From assembly GCA_947624925.1 (NCBI GenBank), contig CANQMG010000004.1, positions 1 to 32,719 on the forward strand: 32,719 nucleotides of DNA. The letters run 5' to 3'. The notes below the pieces were generated by a model that saw nothing but the letters and a program-made list of their open reading frames with translations, searched no databases and was not told the origin of the DNA. Below, in pieces: positions 18,862 through 27,699 of the stretch (position 1 is its first letter; each line of letters begins with the position of its first letter). Both the position numbers and the translations under genes were made by a program. The DNA is from an uncultured Clostridia bacterium (GTDB lineage: Bacteria; Bacillota; Clostridia; TANB77; CAG-508).

Positions 18862-19203
18862 TTATACTTCCTTCCAAAACCAATCTAAACTGTTATCTAT
18901 GCTCTTTTTATTTTTTGTTTTTGTTTCTATGTCGTCAACCCATAAATATGCAAAATATGATAAGAAAACATATATACAATCATATATTATTCCTGATGTA
19001 AGTATTAATTTTGCTTCATCACTTGCATTAGGCAAAACTAACAATTGAACTGTATGAATTACCAATAATATTAAAAATAGAAATAATGGAATTGCAGGTA
19101 ATATGCTTTTCTTAAATTCTTTTCCTAATATTATAAATAATGCAACAATTAACAATCCCATTAATACAATTAATGGATCAGAAAAATCTAGTATATATAA
19201 CAT
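18862..19203 (-). CDS. small membrane protein of unknown function in the glmM-priA operon
   Basis: I do not recognise this 113-residue protein. It has three clear hydrophobic segments (about residues 9-27, 33-56 and 67-89). A positively charged tail follows (TKTKNKKS) and it ends in an aromatic motif, SLDWFWKEV, which may lie at the membrane surface. No enzymatic motif is visible. The ATG at 19201-19203 has an excellent AAGGAGGAG site. It lies 16 bases after glmM and 23 bases before priA, so it is translated as part of this essential-gene operon and is very likely a real gene. A role linked to envelope synthesis would be a guess from position only. Confidence 0.85.
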   Translation of the reverse strand: MLYILDFSDPLIVLMGLLIVALFIILGKEFKKSILPAIPLFLFLILLVIHTVQLLVLPNASDEAKLILTSGIIYDCIYVFLSYFAYLWVDDIETKTKNKKSIDNSLDWFWKEV

Positions 19204-19219
19204 ATTTAAACTCCTCCTT

Positions 19220-20584
19220 TTATTTTAAATTTTTTTCTATTAATTCAGCAAGTGCTTTTGCTTTTTTGCTGATATAATCTTTATCTTTGCCTTCTATCAT
19301 AACTCTTACTAATGGTTCTGTGCCAGAAGGTCTAATTAGTACTCTACCATCATCTTTAAATTCATTTTCTAGTTCTTTTATCATTTCTTTTATCTTTATA
19401 TTTTCCTCATAAGTGTATTTTTTACTATTATCTACTTTTGCATTTTCTAAAACTTGCGGATATATATTTATAATATCACATATTTTTGATGCATTAATAT
19501 TTTTTTCTAATAAAATTTTAATCATCATTAATGAAGTTAATATTCCATCACCAGCTGGATTGTAGTCTAATAATATTATATGACCAGATTGCTCGCCACC
19601 TAAATTATAGCCATTTTTAAGCATTTCTTCTAATACATATCTATCTCCGACTTTTGTTTGAACAAAATTTATGCCATTTTCTTGTGAATATTTATTTAAT
19701 CCAAGATTACTCATTACTGTTGCAACTATTGTATTTTTATTTAGTTTATTTTTTTCTTTAAGATATTTTGAAAATACAGCTAAAATTTTATCACCATCTA
19801 TCTCATTTCCAAGTTCATCTATTAGAAGGCATCTATCGCCATCTCCATCATATGCAATTCCTAAACTAAGTTTATTATCTACTACAAATTTTTTTATTTG
19901 TTCTAGATGTGTAGAACCACAATTTTGATTTATATTTATTCCATCTGGATTGTTATTTATTATTTTATAATTAATACCTAAATTTGTAAATATTTTTTCG
20001 GCAATTTTATATGTTGCCCCATTTGCTGTATCTATTCCAACAATAAATTCTTTTTTATTATTTTTATTTATATCATCTTTAAAATTGTTTTCAAAAAATT
20101 TTACGTACTCGTTAATATATTCTTCTTTAATTTCAGATACACCAATTTTATGGCTTTCTGCAGTTAATTTTTCTATTTCTCCCGAATCTATTATTTCTTC
20201 TATTTCTTCTTCTAGTTCATCTGGAATTTTCATTCCCTTATTGCTAAAATATTTAATTCCATTAAATTCAAATGTATTATGTGATGCAGATATTACTACA
20301 CTTGCATCAGCATTCATTTTTTTTGTTAGATATGCAACTGCTGGTGTTGGAATTACTCCAAGTAATTTAACATTCGCTCCATAACTTAAAAATCCGGCAG
20401 TCATTGCACTTTCAATTAATGTGCCTGATATTCTTGTATCTCTACCAATTAGTATTGTTGGTGTATGATTAGTATGCTTAGAAAGTACATATGCACCTGC
20501 TTTTGCAACTTTATATACAAGCTCCGGAGATAACTCGGTATTTGCAATTCTTCTTATGCCATCTGTGCCAAAATATTTTCTCAT
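19220..20584 (-). CDS. glmM: phosphoglucosamine mutase
   Basis: GlmM interconverts glucosamine-6-phosphate and glucosamine-1-phosphate on the route to UDP-GlcNAc, the precursor of peptidoglycan. The 454 residues begin RKYFGTDGIRR. The phosphoserine loop is VISASHNTFEFNGIKYF (Ser 101 active), the metal loop is AYDGDGDRC, the sugar loop is GGEQSGH and the phosphate-binding loop is RPSGTEPLVRV near the C-terminus. All are intact and in the usual order. The ATG at 20582-20584 follows TTGGAGGG. It is the first gene of glmM-membrane protein-priA-def-fmt and is divergent from the DUF4912 gene. Confidence 0.98.
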   Translation of the reverse strand: MRKYFGTDGIRRIANTELSPELVYKVAKAGAYVLSKHTNHTPTILIGRDTRISGTLIESAMTAGFLSYGANVKLLGVIPTPAVAYLTKKMNADASVVISASHNTFEFNGIKYFSNKGMKIPDELEEEIEEIIDSGEIEKLTAESHKIGVSEIKEEYINEYVKFFENNFKDDINKNNKKEFIVGIDTANGATYKIAEKIFTNLGINYKIINNNPDGININQNCGSTHLEQIKKFVVDNKLSLGIAYDGDGDRCLLIDELGNEIDGDKILAVFSKYLKEKNKLNKNTIVATVMSNLGLNKYSQENGINFVQTKVGDRYVLEEMLKNGYNLGGEQSGHIILLDYNPAGDGILTSLMMIKILLEKNINASKICDIINIYPQVLENAKVDNSKKYTYEENIKIKEMIKELENEFKDDGRVLIRPSGTEPLVRVMIEGKDKDYISKKAKALAELIEKNLK

Positions 20585-20603
20585 TTTTTTCCCTCCAATA
20601 TGT

Positions 20604-20633
20604 ATTATATATATAATTTATTATTTTTGGCAA
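20604..20633 (-). promoter_or_regulatory. sigma-A-type promoter for the glmM operon
   Basis: Minus-strand TTGCCA (20628-20633) and a perfect TATAAT (20604-20609) with an 18-base spacer, giving a very short leader before the TTGGAGGG ribosome site. No long leader that could hold a glmS-type ribozyme is present. Confidence 0.55.
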
Positions 20634-20693
20634 TACATTTTTACAATTTTTTTAAATGTAACATAATTGTAATATTTTTTTAACTCTTTTCTA

Positions 20694-20722
20694 TTGAATA
20701 AAAACAATTTTTGATATAGTAT
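20694..20722 (+). promoter_or_regulatory. possible promoter for DUF4912-GH57
   Basis: TTGAAT (20694-20699) and TAGTAT (20717-20722) with a 17-base spacer, ahead of an AAAGGAGGA ribosome site. The -10 box is imperfect, so this is tentative. Confidence 0.35.
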
Positions 20723-20766
20723 ATAAGTAATATTGTTTATTTTTACAAAGGAGGACATTTATAGAT

Positions 20767-21639
20767 ATGCCTAAATCTACAGAAGATATAAATAAAGAAG
20801 AAAAAAATTCAAAAAAATCTACAAAAACTAAGACATCTACAAGAACATCTACTAAAACATCAAAAACTGTCAAGACTAATAAATCAGAAACAAATAAAAC
20901 TACAACTAAATCTAAAACCAGTAGTAAAAAAGCTACAGCAAGCACAAAAAGTAAAACAAAAAGCAAGACAAATAATAATGGCACTTCTATATCAAAAAAT
21001 AAAACTTCTAGTAAATCTTCATCTAAAAAAAATAAATCTATTAAATCTGGTAATATAAAAAATACTAATGCTTTTTTACCTGAATATTATGATTTACCTT
21101 ATAGGTATAATCAAACAGTTGTAAAAATATTGGCTCAAACGCCTAAAATGTTATTTATATATTGGGATATTTCAGATGAGGATAGAAAAAGTTTTGAATT
21201 AAAATATGGTGATAATTTCTTTTCCGAGACAAAACCTGTTTTATTGGTACATAATTTAGATATGAATTACACTTTTGAAGTTGAAATAAATGATTTTGCT
21301 AATAGCTGGTATTTAAAAATTAATGATGCGGATAGTAAATATACTATTGAACTTGGTAGACGACCAATTTATAAAAATAATAATTATAATACAAATTATT
21401 TTTATATTTCTTCTTCTAATATTATAGAAACTCCTAATGATCATATATTAATTGAGAAATTAAAATCGCCTATTATGTTCAAAAATGTTAAAAGCGGATA
21501 TATTTATAACAAAGATATTGGAAGTTTATCTTTAATTTCAATTAATAATTTGTATAAAAAAATGTATAAAGATGATATTTTAAATGAATTTAATAAATGT
21601 ATTATAAAAAATCCATCTTCATCATCTTTCTTCAAATAA
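20767..21639 (+). CDS. DUF4912 domain protein with a long Lys/Thr/Ser-rich N-terminal tail
   Basis: Residues 1-100 are a low-complexity tail of almost only Lys, Thr, Ser and Asn with many TKT and KSKT units, strongly basic and surely disordered. Residues 104 to about 250 are a DUF4912 domain: 'LPYRYNQTVVKILAQTPKML', a short 'FIYWDIS' strand, 'WYLKINDADSKYTIELGR' and a later 'YFYISSSN' strand. This all-beta, carbohydrate-module-like domain is known to occur next to GH57 branching enzymes, and here it precedes one by 13 bases on the same strand. A role in binding polysaccharide or anchoring the enzyme is an inference; the basic tail might bind nucleic acid or an anionic polymer. The ATG at 20767 follows AAAGGAGGA at 12-base spacing. 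No signal peptide is present. Confidence 0.88.
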   Translation: MPKSTEDINKEEKNSKKSTKTKTSTRTSTKTSKTVKTNKSETNKTTTKSKTSSKKATASTKSKTKSKTNNNGTSISKNKTSSKSSSKKNKSIKSGNIKNTNAFLPEYYDLPYRYNQTVVKILAQTPKMLFIYWDISDEDRKSFELKYGDNFFSETKPVLLVHNLDMNYTFEVEINDFANSWYLKINDADSKYTIELGRRPIYKNNNYNTNYFYISSSNIIETPNDHILIEKLKSPIMFKNVKSGYIYNKDIGSLSLISINNLYKKMYKDDILNEFNKCIIKNPSSSSFFK

Positions 21640-21652
21640 ATCTGGAGGTTTT

Positions 21653-23239
21653 ATGAAACAAGTAAAAGGTTATGTTAGTTTCGTATTGCATGCTCATCTT
21701 CCTTTTGTACATCATCCTGAAAGTGATGATTACTTAGAAGAAGAATGGCTGTTTGAAGCTATCTCAGAAACATATATACCACTACTAACTAATTTTAAAA
21801 AATTAGAGGAGGAAAAAGTTGATTTTAGAATAACAATGTCAATTACTCCCCCTCTTCTTTCTATGTTAGATAGCAAACTTTTGCAGAAAAAATATATTAA
21901 TTATTTGAAAAAGCATATTGAATTATGTAAAAAGGAAACTATTCGTACAAAATATGATGAAAAGCTTAATAAATTATCATATTATTATTTAAATAGATAT
22001 TCTAATGATTTACATATTTTCAAAGATGTTTATAACTGTAATTTAATAAATGGATTTAAATATTTTCAAGATATTGGCGTGTTGGAAATTATAACATGCG
22101 GAGCTACTCATGGATATTTTCCTATTTTATATATTAATGAAAATACTGTTAGGGCACAAATTGCTGTTGGAGTTCAAACTTATGAAAAATATTTTGGTAG
22201 AAAGCCTCGTGGAATATGGCTACCAGAATGTGGTTATGTTCCTGAGGCAGATAAATATTTAAGAGAATTCGGTATAGAATATATCATAACAGAAACTCAT
22301 GGTATTTTGTATGCAAATCCTACTCCTATTTATGGAACTTTTGCTCCTATTGTATCTCCTTCTAATGTCATTGCATTTGGTAGAGATTTAGAATCTTCTA
22401 GACAAGTTTGGAGTTCTATTAATGGATATCCTGGAGATTATAATTATAGAGAATTTTATAAAGACATTGGCTATGAAGCTGATTATGAATATATAAAGCC
22501 ATATATTGCACACAACGGAGCTAGAGTTCCTACAGGTATAAAATATCATAGAATAACTGGAAATACTGATTATAAAGATTATTATAATCCTGAATGGGCT
22601 ATGGATTCTGTATATAAACAAGCTGGTCATTTTTTTGATTGCAGGCAAAAACAAATAACAGATTTAGCACCTAATATGGAAAATCCTCCTATTATATTAT
22701 GTCCTTATGATGCTGAACTTTATGGGCATTGGTGGTACGAAGGTCCTGATTGGCTATATGTTTTATTTAAAAAAATTTATTATGATAAATGTAATTTTGC
22801 CTTAATTACTCCAAGTGAATACATAGACAAATATCCTAATATGCAAGTTTCAACTCCTTGTAGGTCAAGTTGGGGTGCAAATGGATATAGTGAAGTATGG
22901 TTAAATCAAACTAATGATTATATTCATAGACATTTGCATGTTGCTGGAGATAGAATGGTAGAACTTTCACATTTATATCCTAATGCAAAAGGATTAACAA
23001 AGAAAGCTTTAAATCAATGTGCTAGAGAATTATTACTTGCTCAAAGTAGTGACTGGTTATTTATTATTACAAATGGTACAATGGTTGATTATGCAAAAAA
23101 ACGTGTAAAAGACCACATTGGTCGTTTTACAAAATTATATAATTCAATAAAAAATAATGAAATTGATGAAGAATTTTTAAAGGATATTCAAAAAAAAGAT
23201 AATATTTTTCCAGATATTGATTATATGATTTATTATTAA
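21653..23239 (+). CDS. GH57 family 1,4-alpha-glucan branching enzyme (DUF1957-containing)
   Basis: GH57 branching enzymes move alpha-1,4-glucan segments to alpha-1,6 positions during glycogen-like polymer synthesis. The 528 residues begin with the beta-barrel strand SFVLHAHLPFV and carry GIWLPECGY with the nucleophile Glu 192. The acid/base Asp 353 lies in CPYDAELYGHWWYEGP, matching the two catalytic residues of characterised GH57 branching enzymes. The C-terminal helical DUF1957-type domain contains SSWGANGYSEVWLNQTN and RELLLAQSSDW, usual for this subgroup. The ATG at 21653 follows GGAGG only four bases away. No other glycogen gene (glgA, glgC, glgP) is in the window, so the substrate context is unknown. 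Confidence 0.92.
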   Translation: MKQVKGYVSFVLHAHLPFVHHPESDDYLEEEWLFEAISETYIPLLTNFKKLEEEKVDFRITMSITPPLLSMLDSKLLQKKYINYLKKHIELCKKETIRTKYDEKLNKLSYYYLNRYSNDLHIFKDVYNCNLINGFKYFQDIGVLEIITCGATHGYFPILYINENTVRAQIAVGVQTYEKYFGRKPRGIWLPECGYVPEADKYLREFGIEYIITETHGILYANPTPIYGTFAPIVSPSNVIAFGRDLESSRQVWSSINGYPGDYNYREFYKDIGYEADYEYIKPYIAHNGARVPTGIKYHRITGNTDYKDYYNPEWAMDSVYKQAGHFFDCRQKQITDLAPNMENPPIILCPYDAELYGHWWYEGPDWLYVLFKKIYYDKCNFALITPSEYIDKYPNMQVSTPCRSSWGANGYSEVWLNQTNDYIHRHLHVAGDRMVELSHLYPNAKGLTKKALNQCARELLLAQSSDWLFIITNGTMVDYAKKRVKDHIGRFTKLYNSIKNNEIDEEFLKDIQKKDNIFPDIDYMIYY

Positions 23240-23337
23240 TACAAGTTTCCAAAAATGCTTCCTTGAATAAAATAATGTATATCTAATTGTTTTTTAGTAG
23301 ATACTATTATTTGATAAAAAGGAGGCTTTTTTCTTTT

Positions 23338-24192
23338 ATGAAATCATTATGCATTAAAACTAATAATACACAAATAATAGATTATCTACTAGAAGAATTT
23401 AATAACATTGATTTAGATAATATATATATATCAAAAAGATTTTTTAAAATATATGATAATCTAATAATACACTATTTAGGAAATAACCATCCTTTATTTT
23501 ATTCGACAATTTCGAATATATTAACATCTTGTATAATTTCTTTTTACGAAGGAAAAATACTTAAAAATATATTAGAATACAATTATTTTTATTTTGATAA
23601 CTTTGAAAAAGTTGAGATTTTAAAAAATATAAACACTTTGTATACTACAAATGATTACTTAACAAAATATGATAAAATTAATTCATGCTTAAATAATTAT
23701 TTTAAAGAAAAACATTCTATTGTTATAGATGGATTTGTAAATTTCAGATTAAAAGATTATATAATGTTTTTAGATGGATTTATTGATTTAGCAGTCAATA
23801 AATATTTAATAGATAAAGAATATAACGAATTTGTAAATATCTTAAGATTATATATAAATTCTGAATCATACAATAGTAAATATGAACAAGTTCATCTCAT
23901 ATATACTAAAAATAATTCTATATTAGTAGATAATGATAAAAATATTATTCCAACTTATGATGACATTTTTAATGCAAAATATCTATCTGATATATCATTT
24001 TCTTCAAATGATTATATATTAAATACATTGTTAAGAGTACTTCCTAAAAATATAACAATTCACTTAATTAATACAAACTGTGATGAATTTATAAATACTT
24101 TAAAATTAATTTTTCAAGACAAAGTAAATATTTGTGAAGATTGTGATATATGTAATATATATAAAATAAATTTTTATTCAGATTTTAAATAA
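23338..24192 (+). CDS. ytxC: YtxC-like sporulation protein
   Basis: The 284-residue protein resembles the YtxC family, a group found in endospore formers with no established biochemical role. The most telling stretch is VIDGFVNFRLKDYIMFLDGF followed by IDLAVNKYLIDKEYNEFVNI (about residues 128-167), the family's conserved core. The rest is helical, Asn/Ile/Lys-rich and has no enzyme motif. The ATG at 23338 has an AAAGGAGGC site 12 bases upstream; an in-frame TTG at 23287 lies ahead of that ribosome site and was rejected. The protein ends CEDCDICNIYK, a small cysteine cluster. It follows the GH57 gene by about 100 bases and precedes traX by 64 bases, all on the plus strand. Confidence 0.75.
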   Translation: MKSLCIKTNNTQIIDYLLEEFNNIDLDNIYISKRFFKIYDNLIIHYLGNNHPLFYSTISNILTSCIISFYEGKILKNILEYNYFYFDNFEKVEILKNINTLYTTNDYLTKYDKINSCLNNYFKEKHSIVIDGFVNFRLKDYIMFLDGFIDLAVNKYLIDKEYNEFVNILRLYINSESYNSKYEQVHLIYTKNNSILVDNDKNIIPTYDDIFNAKYLSDISFSSNDYILNTLLRVLPKNITIHLINTNCDEFINTLKLIFQDKVNICEDCDICNIYKINFYSDFK

Positions 24193-24200
24193 TAATTTAC

Positions 24201-24250
24201 TCCAACAAAATATTATGATATTATATTATCAATAATATTTTATTGGAGGT
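24201..24250 (+). promoter_or_regulatory. hairpin that covers the traX ribosome site
   Basis: Arms TCCAACAAAATATTAT (24201-24216) and ATAATATTTTATTGGA (24232-24247) pair over 16 positions with one mismatch. The right arm contains GGA of the traX Shine-Dalgarno GGAGG (24245-24249), and TTTTT follows. It could serve as the ytxC terminator, as a switch that hides the traX ribosome site, or both. Confidence 0.55.
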
Positions 24251-24256
24251 TTTTAT

Positions 24257-24988
24257 ATGTCTTCATTTGCTTTGAAAATAATAGCTGTAATAACTATGTT
24301 TATTGATCATTTTGGATACATTGTTTATGGACAAGTTTCATTTTTTAATTACATAGGAAGATTAGCATTTCCAATATTTGCTTTTCAAATTTCAGAAGGT
24401 TATATACATACTAAAAATCTAAAGAATTATTTTATTAGATTAACAATATTTGGCGTAATATCACAAATTCCATATATGCTATTTCTTTCAACTTATAAGG
24501 AAAATATTCTTTGTCCTAATATATTCTTCACACTGATATTAGGTCTTTTATGCATTACTGTATATGATAAATTTAAGATTAAAAATAAAAGCATTATGGA
24601 TAATTCTAGTAACTCTAATTACAAACATAAATGTTTTATTAACAATTTATTAGGAATATTTTTTCCATTAATAATTATGTCATTAAGTGAATTGTTAAAT
24701 TTTGATTACGGATTTTTCGGTGTTGCATTAATTTTCATATTTTATATATTTAAAAATAATAAAATATTTATGAATATTGCTAGCATACTAGCAATTACCA
24801 TATTCTATATTATAAGAATAATAGAATATCCAACATATAAATATGTAATACTTTGTATTTTTACACTGATACCTTTAATCTTTATAAACTTATATAATGG
24901 CAAAAAAGGAAAGGATAGCAAATATATCTTATATCTTTTCTATCCTTTACATTTAATACTTATATATGTACTATCTTTTTTAATATAA
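24257..24988 (+). CDS. TraX-like polytopic membrane protein
   Basis: The opening MSSFALKIIAVITMFIDHFGYIVY and RLAFPIFAFQISEGYIHTKN motifs are characteristic of the TraX family, which in the F plasmid is needed for N-acetylation of pilin. Chromosomal relatives in Firmicutes are presumed membrane acyltransferases of unknown substrate. The 243 residues carry about seven or eight hydrophobic segments, with a basic cytoplasmic loop around 110-125. No conjugation genes are nearby, so a pilin role is unlikely here. The ATG at 24257 is served by GGAGG at 24245-24249, which is buried in a hairpin. The 3' end overlaps the convergent thioesterase gene by nine bases and carries that gene's likely terminator. 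Confidence 0.85.
   Translation: MSSFALKIIAVITMFIDHFGYIVYGQVSFFNYIGRLAFPIFAFQISEGYIHTKNLKNYFIRLTIFGVISQIPYMLFLSTYKENILCPNIFFTLILGLLCITVYDKFKIKNKSIMDNSSNSNYKHKCFINNLLGIFFPLIIMSLSELLNFDYGFFGVALIFIFYIFKNNKIFMNIASILAITIFYIIRIIEYPTYKYVILCIFTLIPLIFINLYNGKKGKDSKYILYLFYPLHLILIYVLSFLI
24902..24948 (-). terminator. hairpin terminator for the thioesterase gene, inside traX
   Basis: Arms AAAGGATAG (24910-24918) and CTATCCTTT (24940-24948) are perfect complements. On the minus strand the stem is followed by CCTTTTTTG. It lies 31 bases past the thioesterase stop and inside the last 80 bases of traX coding sequence, so a terminator for one gene is written in the codons of its convergent neighbour. Confidence 0.6.
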
Positions 24989-25711
24989 TTTTATAATAGC
25001 ATGTAGTAGCTTATCTTCTCCAGCACCTTTAATAGTTACTATATGCTTATTGTTTTCATTTGAATAATAACATTGTATAATATCATTTAATTTTAATTCC
25101 TTTTTATACATTATTTCTATATTTTTAAAATTGTTATTTTCATATACTTCTTCTGGTAAAGTGTTTATTGCAAAATCCACATAATTTAAATTATTTACGT
25201 GTCTGTTCGTATCTAAATCTCTTCTTTGAATTTTGTATTCAAAAAGTAATCGATTATTATCTGGCTCTTTTAATTTCTCTTGCATTTTTTCTTCAAGTAT
25301 TTCCTCTGGTATTGTTCCATCATATGCATTAATCACTTCATCAGTTATCTTTTTTATCATATGTGTATTACTATCTGCTAATATCCATTTAGATGATGCT
25401 TTTGCTATAATTTCATTGTTTTCATTTACAACAGTAAAATCACGGTAAGCACCTATTTTTGTAAATATTCTTGGCCAAGTTGTAACAGTTAATATATCAT
25501 TACATTTTGGAAAATCTATTATTTCAAGTTTCCAATTAAGTATAATCCATGTTACACCTGTTTTTTCTGTATCATTAATTCCATAACCGCATGCTGCAGA
25601 ATGCATTCCTGCAGCTTCTTGCAGCATTTTTAAAAAGCCTTTTATTCCCATCTTTTTATTAATCTCTAAATCTGGATATTCTACCTTAAACTTATATACA
25701 AATTTTGACAT
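24980..25711 (-). CDS. acyl-ACP thioesterase (FatA/FatB-like)
   Basis: Acyl-ACP thioesterases release free fatty acids from acyl carrier protein. The 243 residues form two hotdog domains (about 1-125 and 150-243). The first contains LQEAAGMHSAACGYG and 'GVTWIILNWKLEI', and the second 'RDLDTNRHVNNLNYVDF' (165-180) with the Asp/Asn/His residues typical of the active site. Anaerobic clostridia often carry one such enzyme. The ATG at 25709-25711 follows AAGGAGGT, only 18 bases after the uvrB stop, so it is cotranscribed with uvrB, an odd functional pairing. Its 3' end overlaps traX by nine bases in convergent orientation. Confidence 0.93.
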   Translation of the reverse strand: MSKFVYKFKVEYPDLEINKKMGIKGFLKMLQEAAGMHSAACGYGINDTEKTGVTWIILNWKLEIIDFPKCNDILTVTTWPRIFTKIGAYRDFTVVNENNEIIAKASSKWILADSNTHMIKKITDEVINAYDGTIPEEILEEKMQEKLKEPDNNRLLFEYKIQRRDLDTNRHVNNLNYVDFAINTLPEEVYENNNFKNIEIMYKKELKLNDIIQCYYSNENNKHIVTIKGAGEDKLLHAIIKLY

Positions 25712-25729
25712 TTTTAATTTACCTCCTTG

Positions 25730-27686
25730 TTACACCTTTCCATTAATAAGCTTTATTTTATCTCTTATTTCAGCAGCCTTTTCAAATTCCATCTCACTTG
25801 CATATTTTAGCATTTCTTCTGTTAATCTATTTATTACATCATCTATATTTTCTTCTTCATTTATATTATACTCTTCTTTTATTTCTTCTACCATAGTTGC
25901 TTTTATTGTATCTCTTATATCTTTTTGAATTGTTTTTGGAGTTATACCATGCTTTTTATTATATTCACTCTGTAATTTTCTCCTTCTATTTGTTTCTGTA
26001 ATTGCCTTTTCCATACTCTCAGTTAATTCATCTGCATACATTATAACTTTTCCTTCTGTATTTCTAGCTGCACGTCCTATAGTTTGAATTAATGAACGTT
26101 CTGATCTTAAAAAACCTTCTTTATCTGCATCCAATATTGCAACCAATGATACTTCTGGTATATCTAATCCTTCTCTTAACAGATTTATACCAACTAACAC
26201 ATCAAATTTTCCAAGTCTTAAATCTCTTATTATTTCCATTCTTTCTAAAGCTTTAATATCTGAATGCATATATTTAACTCTTATATCAATACCAGCTAAA
26301 TAAGCAGTCAAATCCTCAGCCATTTTCTTAGTAAGAGTTGTTACTAAAACTCTTTCATTTTTTTCTGCTCTTATCCTTATCTGCTCAATTAAATCATCTA
26401 TTTGATTTTCTATAGGTTTAACTTCTATTTCTGGATCTAGTAAACCTGTTGGCCTAATAATTTGCTCTACAATATTTTCTTTTGAGTGTTCTTTTTCATA
26501 ATCAGCTGGAGTAGCACTTACAAAAATACATTGATTTATTCGTTTCTCAAATTCTTCAAATTTTAATGGTCTATTATCAAAAGCAGAAGGCAATCTAAAG
26601 CCATATTTTACTAATGATTCTTTTCTTGCTCTGTCACCATTATACATCGCTCTAACTTGCGGAATTGTTGCATGAGATTCATCTATAAGTAATAAAAAAT
26701 CATTTGGAAAATAGTCAAATAATGTAAATGGTGCTGAACCTGCCTCTCTTCCACTTATATGCCTTGAATAATTTTCTATTCCTTGGCAAAAGCCAGTTTC
26801 TTTCATCATTTCTATATCAAAATTTGTTCTTTCTTCTATTCTTTGTGCCTCAATAAGTTTGTTTTGAGATTTAAAAAATTTTACTTGTTCCTCCATTTCT
26901 TCTTCTATTGTTTTAATTGCTCTTTCCATCTTTTCAGATGTTGTTACATAGTGAGAATTTGGAAATATCATAATATGATTTCTATGTCCTATTACTTTTC
27001 CTGTTAAAGGATTTATCTCATTAATTTTTTCAATTTCATCTCCCCACATTTCAACTCTAATTGCACTTTCACTTTGGTCTGAAGGATAAATTTCTATAAT
27101 ATCCCCTTTAGCTCTAAATGTACCTCTTTTAAAATCTAATTCATTTCTAGAATATTGCATTTTTATAAGCTTTCTTAATATTTCATCTCTTGTCTTTGTC
27201 ATTCCAGGTCTCAATGAAATAATCATATTCTCATAATCGATTGGATCTCCCAAACCATATATACAAGAAACAGATGCTACAATAATAACATCTCTTGTTT
27301 CAAATAAAGCAGCAGTAGCAGAATGTCGAAGCTTATCTATTTCATCATTAACAGAAGAATCCTTTTCTATATACGTATCAGAGGATGCAATATATGCTTC
27401 CGGTTGATAATAGTCATAATAGGAAACAAAGTATTCTACGTTGTTCTCTGGAAAGAACTCTTTAAATTCGCTGTAAAGCTGTCCTGCCAAGGTTTTGTTG
27501 TGTGCTAAAACAAGAGTTGGCTTTTGTACTTTTTCTATTATATTTGCCATTGTAAAAGTCTTTCCGAGAACCTGTAACTCCTAGAAGTGTCTGGAATTTC
27601 TTGCCTTCTTTAATTCCATTTGATAAGTATTCTATTGCTTGTGGCTGGTCGCCAGTTGGCTTATAGTTTGAATGTAATTTGAACAT
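25730..27686 (-). pseudogene. uvrB: uvrB, excinuclease ABC subunit B, broken by a +1 frameshift in Walker A
   Basis: UvrB is the damage-verifying helicase of nucleotide excision repair. The true start is ATG 27684-27686 ([18 protein letters not shown]) with AAAGGAGGA upstream. The first ~40 codons read correctly to GVTGS; then one extra base (plus-strand G at 27566) shifts the frame. Without it the sequence reads [15 protein letters not shown] and continues to the end as a 651-residue UvrB, normal length. The rest is intact: beta-hairpin [59 protein letters not shown], and a C-terminal UVR motif ([15 protein letters not shown]) for UvrC contact. An undecayed 3' part argues for a sequence error or a very recent mutation. 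An internal restart at MANII would lack the ATPase P-loop. Confidence 0.93.
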
Positions 27687-27699
27687 TTTTCCTCCTTTT

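Noticed and set aside
20691-20984. 97-codon minus-strand frame (Leu/Val-rich) opposite the DUF4912 N-terminus
   Set aside because: It is the mirror of the Lys/Thr/Ser codon run, which reads as Leu/Val on the other strand, and it has no ribosome site.
24257-24988. Conjugation or plasmid locus suggested by the TraX-like gene
   Set aside because: No other transfer, relaxase or pilus genes are present, and chromosomal TraX-like proteins are common in Firmicutes.
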